DNA of 64,000 bases, from positions 1,853,617 through 1,917,616 of the forward strand of contig OX638346.1 in NCBI GenBank assembly GCA_951813515.1, read 5' to 3'. A program made the position numbers and the translations under genes. The notes beneath the pieces are model-generated. The model worked only from the letters and a program-made list of their open reading frames with translations. It had not been told where the DNA came from and did not search any database. Origin of the DNA: an uncultured Pseudomonadales bacterium. Its GTDB lineage: Bacteria > Pseudomonadota > Gammaproteobacteria > Pseudomonadales > Azotimanducaceae. Positions 57,468-64,000 of this stretch are shown piece by piece (within the stretch, counting starts at the first letter, position 1; each line of letters starts with the position of its first letter).

Positions 57468-58456
57468 GCGGGAGGTCCGCTCATAAGCTGTTCGCGGGGA
57501 AGGCGTCTATCGCCCATGTTCCGCGCGACCGCCTTCATCTGCGCCATTGTATCCAACACGCGGTCGTTGTGCCTTCGCGAGAATTCGGAAATGTAGCGCG
57601 GCAGGTGCTTCATCGACATCTTGTGGTAGGTGCCGTGGTAGCCGCGCTTGAACATCGACCAATGGGATTCGATTCCGTTGGTGTGCGCCAGACCCTCAAC
57701 GAATTGGCCCATCGAATGCTTGACCGACTTGTGCTGGTTCCGCTTCAAACCCAGGTACGAGCGCGATTCGTCGGTGTAGACCATCGCGCCGATCTTGACG
57801 TTCTCTTCAATGAATTTGTGGAGCGTCTTGCGGTCGGTCGAATGCACCATCTGGACTGCCACCAAATTTGACTTCCTATCCTTGATCCCGGCCACGGCGA
57901 TCTTGCCGGACGCGCCCCGGCCTTCCAGTTGGTCGCGCTGCCACTGGTGCATGTTCTTGCGCTTGCCGCCGATGTAGGTCTCGTCGGCCTCCACCGGGCC
58001 GTCGAACGAGAATCCGCCCTGCTCCATGGCCTTGCGGATGCGATGGGACAAATGCCATGCGGCCTTTTGCGTTATATCCAATTCCCGATGAAGGCGCATG
58101 GATGAAACGCCTTTGAGATTGGTGCATAGAAGGTAAAGCGCCAATAGCCAAGTCTGGCAACCAAGCTGGCTGTTGTGCATCAGCGATGCCGTCTTGACCG
58201 AAAAGTATTTCCGGCAATCTTTGCATCGGTATGGCTGCGGCTTGCGATTGGCCACGGCAGCTATGCGGTCGCCCATGATGCCGCACTTCGGGCAAGCCAC
58301 GTTTCCGCCCCATCGCTGATCCACGAACCATCTCTCCGCAGCCTCATCGTTCGGGAACTGGCGGAAAAATTCTTGCAAGGACATGCCTTCCCGGAACCAC
58401 TTTCCGGGAGCCTTTTGTCTGCCCTCTTCGGCTGCGATCTTGTCTCTTTTCATCAC
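57437..58456 (-). CDS. IS1595 family transposase (ISXO2-like)
   Basis: A 339-residue transposase. It has an N-terminal zinc ribbon (CPKCGIMGDR ... CKDCRKYF) and an ISXO2-like DDE core: the first acidic residue in VEADETYIGGKRKN, second in YTDESRSYLG, and HTNGIESHWSMFKRGYHGTYHKM carrying the last part of the site. It is full length. It lies within matching inverted repeats and target duplications. Start ATG 58456 (MMKRDKIAAEEGR). Confidence 0.95.
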   Translation of the reverse strand: MMKRDKIAAEEGRQKAPGKWFREGMSLQEFFRQFPNDEAAERWFVDQRWGGNVACPKCGIMGDRIAAVANRKPQPYRCKDCRKYFSVKTASLMHNSQLGCQTWLLALYLLCTNLKGVSSMRLHRELDITQKAAWHLSHRIRKAMEQGGFSFDGPVEADETYIGGKRKNMHQWQRDQLEGRGASGKIAVAGIKDRKSNLVAVQMVHSTDRKTLHKFIEENVKIGAMVYTDESRSYLGLKRNQHKSVKHSMGQFVEGLAHTNGIESHWSMFKRGYHGTYHKMSMKHLPRYISEFSRRHNDRVLDTMAQMKAVARNMGDRRLPREQLMSGPPAWPQGEKEAA

Positions 58457-58599
58457 GCACAGGATTATACCAAATTCGTTCTATAACTCAAGAGAAACAA
58501 CCCAAATAGCGTTGAAGAAAAGTGGCTGTGGCGACCTAAATAGTACCTAAGAGATTGAGATTAAATGAGGTATCTGGATGTAAAAAGATCACATAAGAA

Positions 58600-58623
58600 A
58601 AGCCCCGACTGCAATCGGGGCTT
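58600..58623 (-). terminator. Rho-independent terminator reading leftward
   Basis: On the minus strand AAGCCCCGA, loop TTGCAG, TCGGGGCTT, followed by TTTCTTATG; a 9-bp perfect stem with a T-rich tail. It would stop transcripts entering from the structured region before they reach the transposase. On the plus strand the tail is only TAGATAT. It stands nine bases before the tRNA-like sequence. Confidence 0.7.
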
Positions 58624-58631
58624 AGATATAT

Positions 58632-58702
58632 GGGGCCAGTCGATGGGCGACACGCAGGGCTTGACACCCTGTAGTTTTGGGGTTCGATACCCCTTGGCTC
58701 CA
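58632..58702 (+). tRNA. tRNA-like sequence with 8/4 acceptor/T-stem layout, anticodon-position UGA
   Basis: Acceptor GGGGCCAG (58632-58639) pairs with TTGGCTCC (58694-58701) over eight pairs including two G-U; the T-stem GGGG/CCCC has only four pairs around loop TTCGATA. The D-arm GTCG/CGAC shares its G with the acceptor; the anticodon stem CAGGG/CCCTG closes loop CTTGACA (TGA at 58662-58664). Position 37 would be C, which is unusual, and the 3' end is ACCT, not CCA. It could be an 8/4 'allo-tRNA', a suppressor-like tRNA, or a degraded gene. Confidence 0.45.
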
Positions 58703-58813
58703 CCTACATCGAATTGAGATGATGTGTCTCATTTCATATTTAGCTTCGAAGGTTCAAATTCGAGGCAACAAACTTTTTGCGCCCGAATATTGGATTTCTA
58801 GACTAAATACAAG

Positions 58814-58925
58814 AGCGGCCTAGCAGGGCTTTGACATAGGTATGATGCCCACCGTGGTTCGAAAACTCTGACGGGCAATCAGGGACCAAGGGATTCTAAC
58901 CCCCTGCGTTCCCTGCTAGGCCGCT
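58814..58925. repeat. 15-bp perfect inverted repeat enclosing 82 bases of structured sequence
   Basis: AGCGGCCTAGCAGGG (58814-58828) is exactly complementary to CCCTGCTAGGCCGCT (58911-58925). Inside are GCAGGGCTTTGACA, similar to the tRNA-like anticodon arm, a TGCCC/GGGCA pair, and CCAAGGGATTCTAACCCC, which resembles a T-arm and acceptor read on the other strand. It may be a degenerate tRNA-like or a stable RNA. Together with 58457-59180 this is the element's only long non-coding part. Confidence 0.6.
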
Positions 58926-59114
58926 TCCCAAGCCTCTCATTCCCGCGCCAGCGCGTCAACGCCGCTTGACTTCAACCGCGCCGCGCAATAGCTTTGATCC
59001 TCGAATAACGCGACAGGGCAATCCCGCTATGCCGGGTTGCCCGCACGAATAAGCCTGATCCGGCAGAAGGGTAGCTCCCCGACGCCTTGGCGAATAGGCG
59101 GGAACTCCCACAGT

Positions 59115-59175
59115 TACCCTGTGCGCGTTATTCACGGCCCGGCTCCAATGCCGGAACACGAAAGCGCACAGGGTA
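59115..59175 (+). promoter_or_regulatory. hairpin leader masking the start of the 239-residue gene
   Basis: TACCCTGTGCGC (59115-59126) pairs with GCGCACAGGGTA (59164-59175), 12 perfect pairs; an inner hairpin CCGGC-TCCAAT-GCCGG lies between. The start codon is at 59181, and the only Shine-Dalgarno-like bases, AGGGT, lie in the 3' arm, so the stem should block ribosome entry. Confidence 0.6.
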
Positions 59176-59180
59176 CTGAC

Positions 59181-59900
59181 ATGAATATTTTGACCATTAT
59201 CGAGGGATCAATCCTAGCAGGAGCGCGCGTTCTGACAGCGATTGCGGCGGCGGCGAGTTTTCTGTATTGCCTATGGATCGGTTGGGAGGCCGTCTCCAAA
59301 ATCCATGCACAACCCGGCATTGTCGAGAATGACGGCATAGGCCAACTCTTCTACGCCGAGTCGGATGCCGACAAAGAGGCCGGTGAGGAAATCGCCCGCA
59401 AAGACAAATTCTCGCGCTACGCGGAGGATGTCGATGCGATTGTCGCCTTGCTGGATCGCATCTATGATTTTCCGGGTTCCAGCCGGTCGTTCATGGAAGA
59501 TTTCGCCTATTTCTCAATTGAGCACATAGCTGATGAGATTGATAAACAAATCTCGGAAGATGCCGACCGGGAAGAGCTATTGGATGAAGCTGTAGAGGGG
59601 ATACAACCCTACCTTCAATCGTACATGGAATCCCGAAAGGGGAACGCGAAGATAGTCATAAGGTCTTCCGATCAACTGACAGATGAAGACAACTCGCCAG
59701 CGTACAAATACGTGCTCGATTACACCAACGCCATATTAGATCACAAATTCAATGTGAGAGATGAAATGGAGCGCGTGGCGGTGGAACGATCCGAGGGCAA
59801 TGCTCAACTAGTCAGTGTCGGCATTGTCGCAGCGATTTTCTTCGCATCTATCTTCTTGTTCCTTATGCTCAGGATCGAAAAAGGCATACGGGCGCGGTGA
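59181..59900 (+). CDS. passenger membrane protein, two transmembrane segments, unknown function
   Basis: A 239-residue protein. An N-terminal hydrophobic helix (about 4-34: IIEGSILAGARVLTAIAAAA, FLYCLWIGW), an acidic helical middle of about 170 residues (DADREELLDEAVEGIQPYLQ), and a C-terminal helix (about 212-233: SVGIVAAIFFASIFLFLML) followed by basic residues. Both ends are membrane-anchored and the middle lies on one side. No family recognised. ATG 59181 is chosen because the frame upstream is in the hairpin leader. Confidence 0.7.
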   Translation: MNILTIIEGSILAGARVLTAIAAAASFLYCLWIGWEAVSKIHAQPGIVENDGIGQLFYAESDADKEAGEEIARKDKFSRYAEDVDAIVALLDRIYDFPGSSRSFMEDFAYFSIEHIADEIDKQISEDADREELLDEAVEGIQPYLQSYMESRKGNAKIVIRSSDQLTDEDNSPAYKYVLDYTNAILDHKFNVRDEMERVAVERSEGNAQLVSVGIVAAIFFASIFLFLMLRIEKGIRAR

Positions 59901-59957
59901 CAAAGGCAAGTTGCCAAACCAAACACAACCGGCATTATTTGAGAAGGAAAAAATAAA

Positions 59958-60152
59958 ATGAGCAATGTTGCCGCTGAAAATGCGGCATTTCGTTTTATCG
60001 TTGGTTGCCTTGTCAAGCATCATGGCAACATTCAAAAATCAATAATTGATATTGAAAGCAACTTGTCTATCTTGGACGGCTACGCATCGCCGCCCCCGTC
60101 CGAAATCAAAGAGGCTGTTCGTAAACTCCGCGAAGATTTTAACCTGACATAA
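59958..60152 (+). CDS. 64-residue passenger protein of unknown function
   Basis: Begins MSNVAAENAAFRFIVGCLVK and has an EIKEAVRKLREDF helix at the end; GAAGGA lies about eight bases before the start. It lies 57 bases after the membrane protein gene and 24 before the 81-residue gene, all on the plus strand, so these three look like one operon of the element. Confidence 0.6.
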   Translation: MSNVAAENAAFRFIVGCLVKHHGNIQKSIIDIESNLSILDGYASPPPSEIKEAVRKLREDFNLT

Positions 60153-60176
60153 TCAATCTTTCATAAGGAAAGTGGT

Positions 60177-60422
60177 ATGAATGAGATAAATACTCTGGAA
60201 GAGCTATTCAAGAGAATGGCCGAACTGGATAAAGAAATGAGCAAACTGACAGAAGTGGCGGAACAAATACTCGCCAAACTTGATAAGCTGGACAGTATCG
60301 ATGAGGGAATCAAACTACTGCATCAAGCAACAAAGAGCGGATTCAAAGGAGTGCATGACGCTTTGGGAACATGGGATCGCGTTGGTTTGCCCGCCGAGGA
60401 GGATACGGAAATTCGCGGCTAA
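60177..60422 (+). CDS. 81-residue coiled-coil passenger protein, related to the 56-residue gene
   Basis: Starts MNEINTLEELFKRMAELDKE with AAGGA upstream. A predicted coiled coil at the N terminus is followed by LAKLDKLDSIDEGIKLLHQA and TKSGFKG, shared with the 56-residue protein at the other end of the element. The homologous pair lies in opposite orientations close to both ends of the IS. Function unknown. Confidence 0.7.
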   Translation: MNEINTLEELFKRMAELDKEMSKLTEVAEQILAKLDKLDSIDEGIKLLHQATKSGFKGVHDALGTWDRVGLPAEEDTEIRG

Positions 60423-60484
60423 ATCGCGCGAAGGTCTGCCAATCAAGCAGCGTCGAAAGTGAAAGACGCCTAAGCCTTTGAATG

Positions 60485-60520
60485 CGCGTGTCTAAATAGG
60501 TCACTAATCCCCTTTCATTT
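60485..60520. repeat. right inverted repeat and right target duplication of the IS1595 element
   Basis: The right repeat 60485-60512 reads, on the minus strand, GGGGATTAGTGACC onward and matches the left end at 27 of 28 positions. TTTCATTT at 60513-60520 is the second target copy. Confidence 0.92.
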
Positions 60521-60788
60521 CCATGCTGGCAAAAATGTCACTAAAAGATGCTTTTCCAATAACATTGGGCGCAAGCGTTCCAGCTGCGACCAAAGCAACA
60601 ACAATTACTAAAGCAGGCATACTCCAATGCAATTGACGCCGAGCAGCAAATAGGCAATTAAGAGCAGCTGCACCATAGATTAAGCTCCATTGTAGGGCGT
60701 CAGGGTCATTGTGTTGCACCAAAACGCACAATACAAAGACTGCCAGCATTGAGTAATTAAGACTGGTCAATACTTTAGATTGCGCCAC
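60504..60788 (-). pseudogene. 5' part of TMEM220-like membrane protein gene, disrupted by the IS1595 element
   Basis: The frame (GTG 60788, SKVLTSLNYSMLAVFVLCVL) encodes 94 residues with three hydrophobic helices and the HNDPDALQW motif of the transmembrane 220 family. Its last two codons and stop (GD, TGA at 60506-60504) come from the IS inverted repeat. Native sequence ends at 60513; the missing C terminus is at 56690-56817. The protein made now lacks its last helix. It lies 40 bases after the sulfatase stop on the same strand. Confidence 0.85.
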
Positions 60789-60828
60789 GTGATCCAGTCC
60801 TCACCTTCTGTGTAAACCATACTCCCAG

Positions 60829-62487
60829 TCACTGATTGGGCTTGAACTCTCGTATCTTCCCCATGATGCGTTCGTAACACTCTTTGTTGAAACAGCTTTT
60901 ACCAGTACAATCTTTGGCTGTACAGGTTGATATCGCTTCTTGCTGAAGCTCGCGTCGCCGTTCGAAGTACTTGGGTGAAATAGGCGCTAATGGTGTGCTC
61001 GCGGTAACCCATGTTGGTGTCGTGTTGCCTGAATATTCTTCATATGCCGTCTTACCGTTGCCATCCGGGTCAAGGTAGGCATCGATGGTGTAGGTAGGGT
61101 CCAGGCCATTGGCTACTTCCCACTTGTCCGGTATCCCGTCGCCATCGATGTCACCCGGGGCAGGCGCATAGGCAATACTCTGAGTAAAAAAGTCGTACTC
61201 GTTTTTCAGCCGGTTATAGATCTCGGGATGGGCATCTTTCACATTGGTGGTTTCCGAGATGTCGGTTTCAAGGTTGTATAGTTCACCGCCATTTAGTGCC
61301 ACGTATTTCCATATACCGGACCTGTGTTCCATGATTTCATACACCGGCACTATCACGTCGTCAGTCCAGGGATCGATGTAGTTGGCGTAAAACTCGCTGT
61401 CAGCTCGTGTGCCGGTCCCGAACAACACTGGGGAAATATCTCTGCCGTCGTGGGGTCGGTCGGTCGGCATTTCTCCCCCTGCCAATGTCATAAAGGTGGG
61501 GAACCAGTCCATCATGATGGCGGGGCTCCGCTCCACTCTTTTTCCCTTAATATTTCCTGGCCACCGTGCGATGGTGGGTACTCGTATTCCTCCTTCGTAA
61601 ACTGAGGCCTTTACGTTTCGCAGGGGATGCGCGGATTTATTCTCGTCTGTCCGCTTGGGTGATGGTCCATTATCGCTGGTGAAAATTACGAGGGTGTTTG
61701 AGTCGACCCCCAGTTCCTCGAGTTTTTCCAGAATCTGCCCGGTACTCCAGTCGATTTCTTCAATCGTATCCCCGATTAACCCTCCGGCGGATGTACCGCA
61801 AAATTCAGGCGAGCAATGAAGCGGTCCATGGGGATAGGTATGTGGCAAATACAGAAAAAATGGCTTGTCTGCCGCGACACTTTGCTCGATGAACCCGATC
61901 GCCTTTTCGGTATAGCTCTTTGTCAGCGTCGTAAGGTCTGCCGGTTGAATGGCGATAGTATTGTTTTCGTACATGGGGACGCCCTTGTCGTACGCCCGGT
62001 GGTACGGGTTATTGGCAAGCCCCCACCAGTAGTCGAAACCGTGTTTCATGGGAAAGTACTTTTCCGAATCGCCCAGGTGCCACTTGCCGATCGCCGCCGT
62101 CGCATAACCAAGGTCTCTCAGTTTTTCGGCCACGGTGATTTCTCTGTCTGATATGCCGCCGGTTTCATGGGGCGGCTCGATCCACCGCAGCATTGCCCGG
62201 TCCTTGGCACGGTGAGGATAGCGCCCCGTCAGCAGTGCGTACCGGGAGGGGGTGCAGACCGACGCCCCGGCGTAGAAATCAGTGAAACGGATACCCTCTG
62301 CCGCCATTTGGTCCAGGATAGGCGTCTTGATTTTTGGAGCCCCGTAAGAGGAAAGATGGTTGTACCCAAGATCATCTGCGAAGATAAATACGATGTTGGG
62401 TTTCTCGGCCGCAAACCCGGTTGCATTCAGCCATACAAGTGTAGCTAGCCCCAATGTGATGAAGAAATGTTTATTCGGTTTCAGCAT
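60829..62487 (-). CDS. arylsulfatase-type sulfatase with C-terminal calcium-repeat-like region
   Basis: A 552-residue exported sulfatase (signal peptide ITLGLATLVWLNATGFA). The formylglycine site is CTPSRYALLTGR with Cys78; metal ligands lie in NIVFIFADDLG and SDNGPS; GKWHLGD is the second signature. Past the catalytic domain, DIDGDGIPDKWE and LDPDGNGKTAYEEY resemble dockerin/thrombospondin-3 calcium motifs, then a cysteine-rich tail (CTAKDCTGKSCFNKEC). ATG 62487 is preferred to a longer frame into the SRPBCC gene. It needs a sulfatase-modifying enzyme encoded elsewhere. Confidence 0.92.
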   Translation of the reverse strand: MLKPNKHFFITLGLATLVWLNATGFAAEKPNIVFIFADDLGYNHLSSYGAPKIKTPILDQMAAEGIRFTDFYAGASVCTPSRYALLTGRYPHRAKDRAMLRWIEPPHETGGISDREITVAEKLRDLGYATAAIGKWHLGDSEKYFPMKHGFDYWWGLANNPYHRAYDKGVPMYENNTIAIQPADLTTLTKSYTEKAIGFIEQSVAADKPFFLYLPHTYPHGPLHCSPEFCGTSAGGLIGDTIEEIDWSTGQILEKLEELGVDSNTLVIFTSDNGPSPKRTDENKSAHPLRNVKASVYEGGIRVPTIARWPGNIKGKRVERSPAIMMDWFPTFMTLAGGEMPTDRPHDGRDISPVLFGTGTRADSEFYANYIDPWTDDVIVPVYEIMEHRSGIWKYVALNGGELYNLETDISETTNVKDAHPEIYNRLKNEYDFFTQSIAYAPAPGDIDGDGIPDKWEVANGLDPTYTIDAYLDPDGNGKTAYEEYSGNTTPTWVTASTPLAPISPKYFERRRELQQEAISTCTAKDCTGKSCFNKECYERIMGKIREFKPNQ

Positions 62488-62489
62488 AG

Positions 62490-62924
62490 TTATAAACTCG
62501 CTTCTAGCGCTTTGAACCCACCGAGGAAAACCTCGTCGCGCACGAACGGCCCCCAGTGATCGTGTTTGCCATCGGATACGTCGAACTCGGCGCTCCATAC
62601 CGCATAGGTTTTATCGCCATCGGTAATGCTCTCGAAATGCATGGTTGAGACGTAATCGACGAAAGGTAATGGCCCGCCGACCATGTCGTAGACAATGGTG
62701 TGATCTAGCGCGGACATCGCGAGTAATGTTTCGCGCACTCGGCCCGACGGTTCGCTGATCTGGAAGTTGCGCACGCATCCGACTTCGTTGTTGGCTTTGC
62801 CGGCCTCGATTTCACTCGAACTGGCCGTCGGATGCCAGTTTGGCAGGCCATTAAAATTGGAAGCCATAGCCCAGACTTTGTCGAGTGGTGCGTTGATGAC
62901 GGTTGATGTTCTCACTTTGATCAT
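62490..62924 (-). CDS. SRPBCC family (START-like) protein
   Basis: A 144-residue helix-grip protein beginning MIKVRTSTVINAPLDKVWAM, the usual start of polyketide-cyclase/START-like binding proteins, with NFNGLPNWHPTAS following. Start ATG 62924 rather than ATG 62939. The stop is two bases from the sulfatase start, so the two are probably coupled. It would bind a hydrophobic ligand; which one is unknown. Confidence 0.85.
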   Translation of the reverse strand: MIKVRTSTVINAPLDKVWAMASNFNGLPNWHPTASSSEIEAGKANNEVGCVRNFQISEPSGRVRETLLAMSALDHTIVYDMVGGPLPFVDYVSTMHFESITDGDKTYAVWSAEFDVSDGKHDHWGPFVRDEVFLGGFKALEASL

Positions 62925-63000
62925 GGAGCTTCTCCTCAACTTGGTCTAATTCAGAATTCGGGTTTCAAGATTCGCGTTTGATTTATTCGGCTAACCAATA

Positions 63001-63837
63001 TCAATTTTGACGCCGCATTTGCTTGAAAGCCCGAGTCTGGTCGCGTATGGCTATTTCGGTCGGTAGCCGTTCCATGCTGCTTGCACCATAAAAGCCGTGA
63101 CAGTTCGGACAATTTTTCAGCATATAAAGCGCGTCGTCCGGCTGCGATAGCGGCCCGCCATGACAAATGATGATGGTATCTGACTTTATTTGCAAAATGG
63201 CCTCTGACCAGAGGTTAAACTCTTCGGCGCATTGCGTTAGCGATTTGGCGGTGCTGGCGCCAATACTACCACCAGTAGTGAGACCAAAATGGATGACGAT
63301 AATATCGGCACCGGCCTCGGCCATCTGTTCGGCTTCTTGTTGGTTGAAAATATATGGTGTGGTGAGTAAGTCCATGCCTACCGCGAGCCGTATCATCTCG
63401 ACTTCGCTAACATAGTTGATGCCGGTTTCTTCGAGGTTGAGGCGAAACTGACCGTCGATCAGGCCGATCGTTGGAAAGTTCTGCACGCCGGCAAAACCGG
63501 TATCTTTAACTTGCCGTAAAAAACGTTCGATATCGATGAATGGGTCTGTGGCATTCACTCCGGCGAGCACCGGTGTGTGCTGCACTACGGGTAAGACTTC
63601 CTTCGCCATATCCATGACGATTTCGTTCGCATTGCCAAACGCCATGTAACCTGATAGCGAGCTTCTGCCTGCCATGCGATAGCGTCCGGAGTTATAGATA
63701 ATGAGGAGGTCGGCACCGCCAGCTTCGGCCGATTTGGCGGAAATGCCGGTGCCAGCACCACCACCTACAATAGGTTGACCATGGTCGATCATGTCGCGAA
63801 AGCGCTTGAGGATTGTTGCTCGATTTTCAGGTTTCAC
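63001..63837 (-). CDS. phosphoenolpyruvate hydrolase family protein (TIM-barrel)
   Basis: A 278-residue TIM-barrel of the PEP hydrolase/IgiC-like family: [20 protein letters not shown], the [15 protein letters not shown] motif, [24 protein letters not shown] and the C-terminal [10 protein letters not shown]. In other genomes it is found beside, or fused to, Tm-1-like ATP-binding proteins, as here. Its reaction in vivo is not established. The start ATG 63837 lies 23 bases from the upstream gene's stop. Confidence 0.88.
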   Translation of the reverse strand: MKPENRATILKRFRDMIDHGQPIVGGGAGTGISAKSAEAGGADLLIIYNSGRYRMAGRSSLSGYMAFGNANEIVMDMAKEVLPVVQHTPVLAGVNATDPFIDIERFLRQVKDTGFAGVQNFPTIGLIDGQFRLNLEETGINYVSEVEMIRLAVGMDLLTTPYIFNQQEAEQMAEAGADIIVIHFGLTTGGSIGASTAKSLTQCAEEFNLWSEAILQIKSDTIIICHGGPLSQPDDALYMLKNCPNCHGFYGASSMERLPTEIAIRDQTRAFKQMRRQN

Positions 63838-63860
63838 GCAGATTCATCCTCTTTTGAAGT

Positions 63861-64000
63861 TTAGGCGATGACGTCGTCAAACGCCTGTCTAAGTGACTGC
63901 ACAAATTCGGCATCGTTAATATGCGCGTTGACGCGTTCGACGCGGCGGTCATTGGTTTGTTGGGTATGTTGTTCAATGGTTTCAAACAGTGCCTTGTCGG
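63861..64000 (-). CDS. Tm-1-like ATP-binding (UPF0261) protein, C-terminal 45 residues
   Basis: A frame entering from the right edge on the minus strand ends in TAA at 63863-63861. Its last residues include RRVERVDAHINDAEFVQSLR, matching the conserved C terminus of UPF0261/Tm-1-like proteins (D-HIND-F). The start is outside the window. Adjacent to the PEP-hydrolase gene, its usual partner. Confidence 0.75.
   Translation of the reverse strand, partial: DKALFETIEQHTQQTNDRRVERVNAHINDAEFVQSLRQAFDDVIA

Larger units (their letters stand above)
56818..60512. mobile_element. complete IS1595-family element, 3,695 bp, with passenger genes
   Basis: Terminal inverted repeats of 28 bp (56818-56845 and 60485-60512, one mismatch at position 9) begin GGGGATTA and end GACACGCG. 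They are flanked by identical 8-bp TTTCATTT at 56810-56817 and 60513-60520, the duplication length known for this family. Inside are an ISXO2-type transposase (57437-58456) and four or five accessory genes on both strands, plus about 720 bp of structured non-coding sequence. The two ends are intact, so it may still move. Confidence 0.93.

Noticed and set aside
58565..58717. About 50-codon open frame through the terminator hairpin and tRNA-like sequence
   Set aside because: No ribosome site, no homology, and the DNA is better explained by RNA structure.
58814..58925. Integron attC site
   Set aside because: Length and dyad would fit, but the required RYYYAAC/GTTRRRY end boxes are missing and no integrase is near.
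1..64000. CRISPR array or cas genes
   Set aside because: No series of evenly spaced direct repeats and no Cas-like protein were seen; the only short direct repeats are the pairs at 12527 and 50276.

Overview
The window looks like a contig from a GC-rich gammaproteobacterium that I cannot place to genus. The evidence is the order hrcA-grpE-dnaK-dnaJ-dapB, followed by recN, bamE, rnfH-ratA and smpB, plus purC, purL-tadA and guaB-guaA. The first 50.6 kb is dense, high-GC, mostly housekeeping chromosome. The last 13.4 kb has lower GC and a different gene style, and looks acquired.

Layout. 1-7.1 kb: a DUF7009-type gene end, a 17-bp inverted repeat in a non-coding gap, a lipoprotein, dapB and the heat-shock operon, with a good sigma32-type promoter in front of dnaK. 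7.3-12.1 kb: recN, bamE, rnfH-ratA, an NSS-type sodium symporter and smpB. 12.2-17.3 kb: a ribbon-helix-helix regulator facing an ABC exporter/AttH lipoprotein/Nudix operon across two direct-repeat operators. 17.4-24.8 kb: a PAS-GGDEF-EAL protein, a trans-sulfuration enzyme, purC and a large TonB receptor. 25-29.3 kb: a histidine phosphatase, a Uma2 nuclease-fold protein and an acyl-CoA carboxylase-type set (carrier, crotonase, carboxyltransferase) with no biotin carboxylase. 29.4-36.9 kb: metR, small enzymes, a GPP34 (Golgi phosphoprotein 3) homologue and mutM. 37-50.2 kb: an exported TldD/PmbA-like pair, tRNA-Leu, a zinc dehydrogenase, RidA, purL-tadA, a P-loop kinase and guaB-guaA.

50.3-64 kb: the acquired segment opens with a truncated transposase. 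It then holds a leftward gene set: Tm-1-like protein, PEP-hydrolase-family protein, SRPBCC protein, sulfatase, TMEM220-like membrane protein, a 1346-residue DUF6807/PVC-type heme/HEAT/cytochrome c fusion and a BtuB-like receptor. A complete 3,695-bp IS1595-family element (56818-60512, 28-bp inverted repeats, 8-bp TTTCATTT duplication) has cut the TMEM220-like gene in two. Joining the flanks restores its reading frame. The element carries at least four short passenger genes, two of them sharing a motif, and one larger membrane protein gene. It also has about 720 bp of structured non-coding DNA with a tRNA-like sequence showing an 8/4 acceptor/T-stem layout, a 15-bp perfect inverted repeat, a terminator and a hairpin leader.

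The most unusual signals are this cargo-bearing IS1595 element, a 62-bp dispersed repeat that sits in frame inside mutM (second copy beside ratA), and the signal-peptide-bearing TldD/PmbA-like pair. Functions are assigned by family recognition from the translated sequence; no database search was run.
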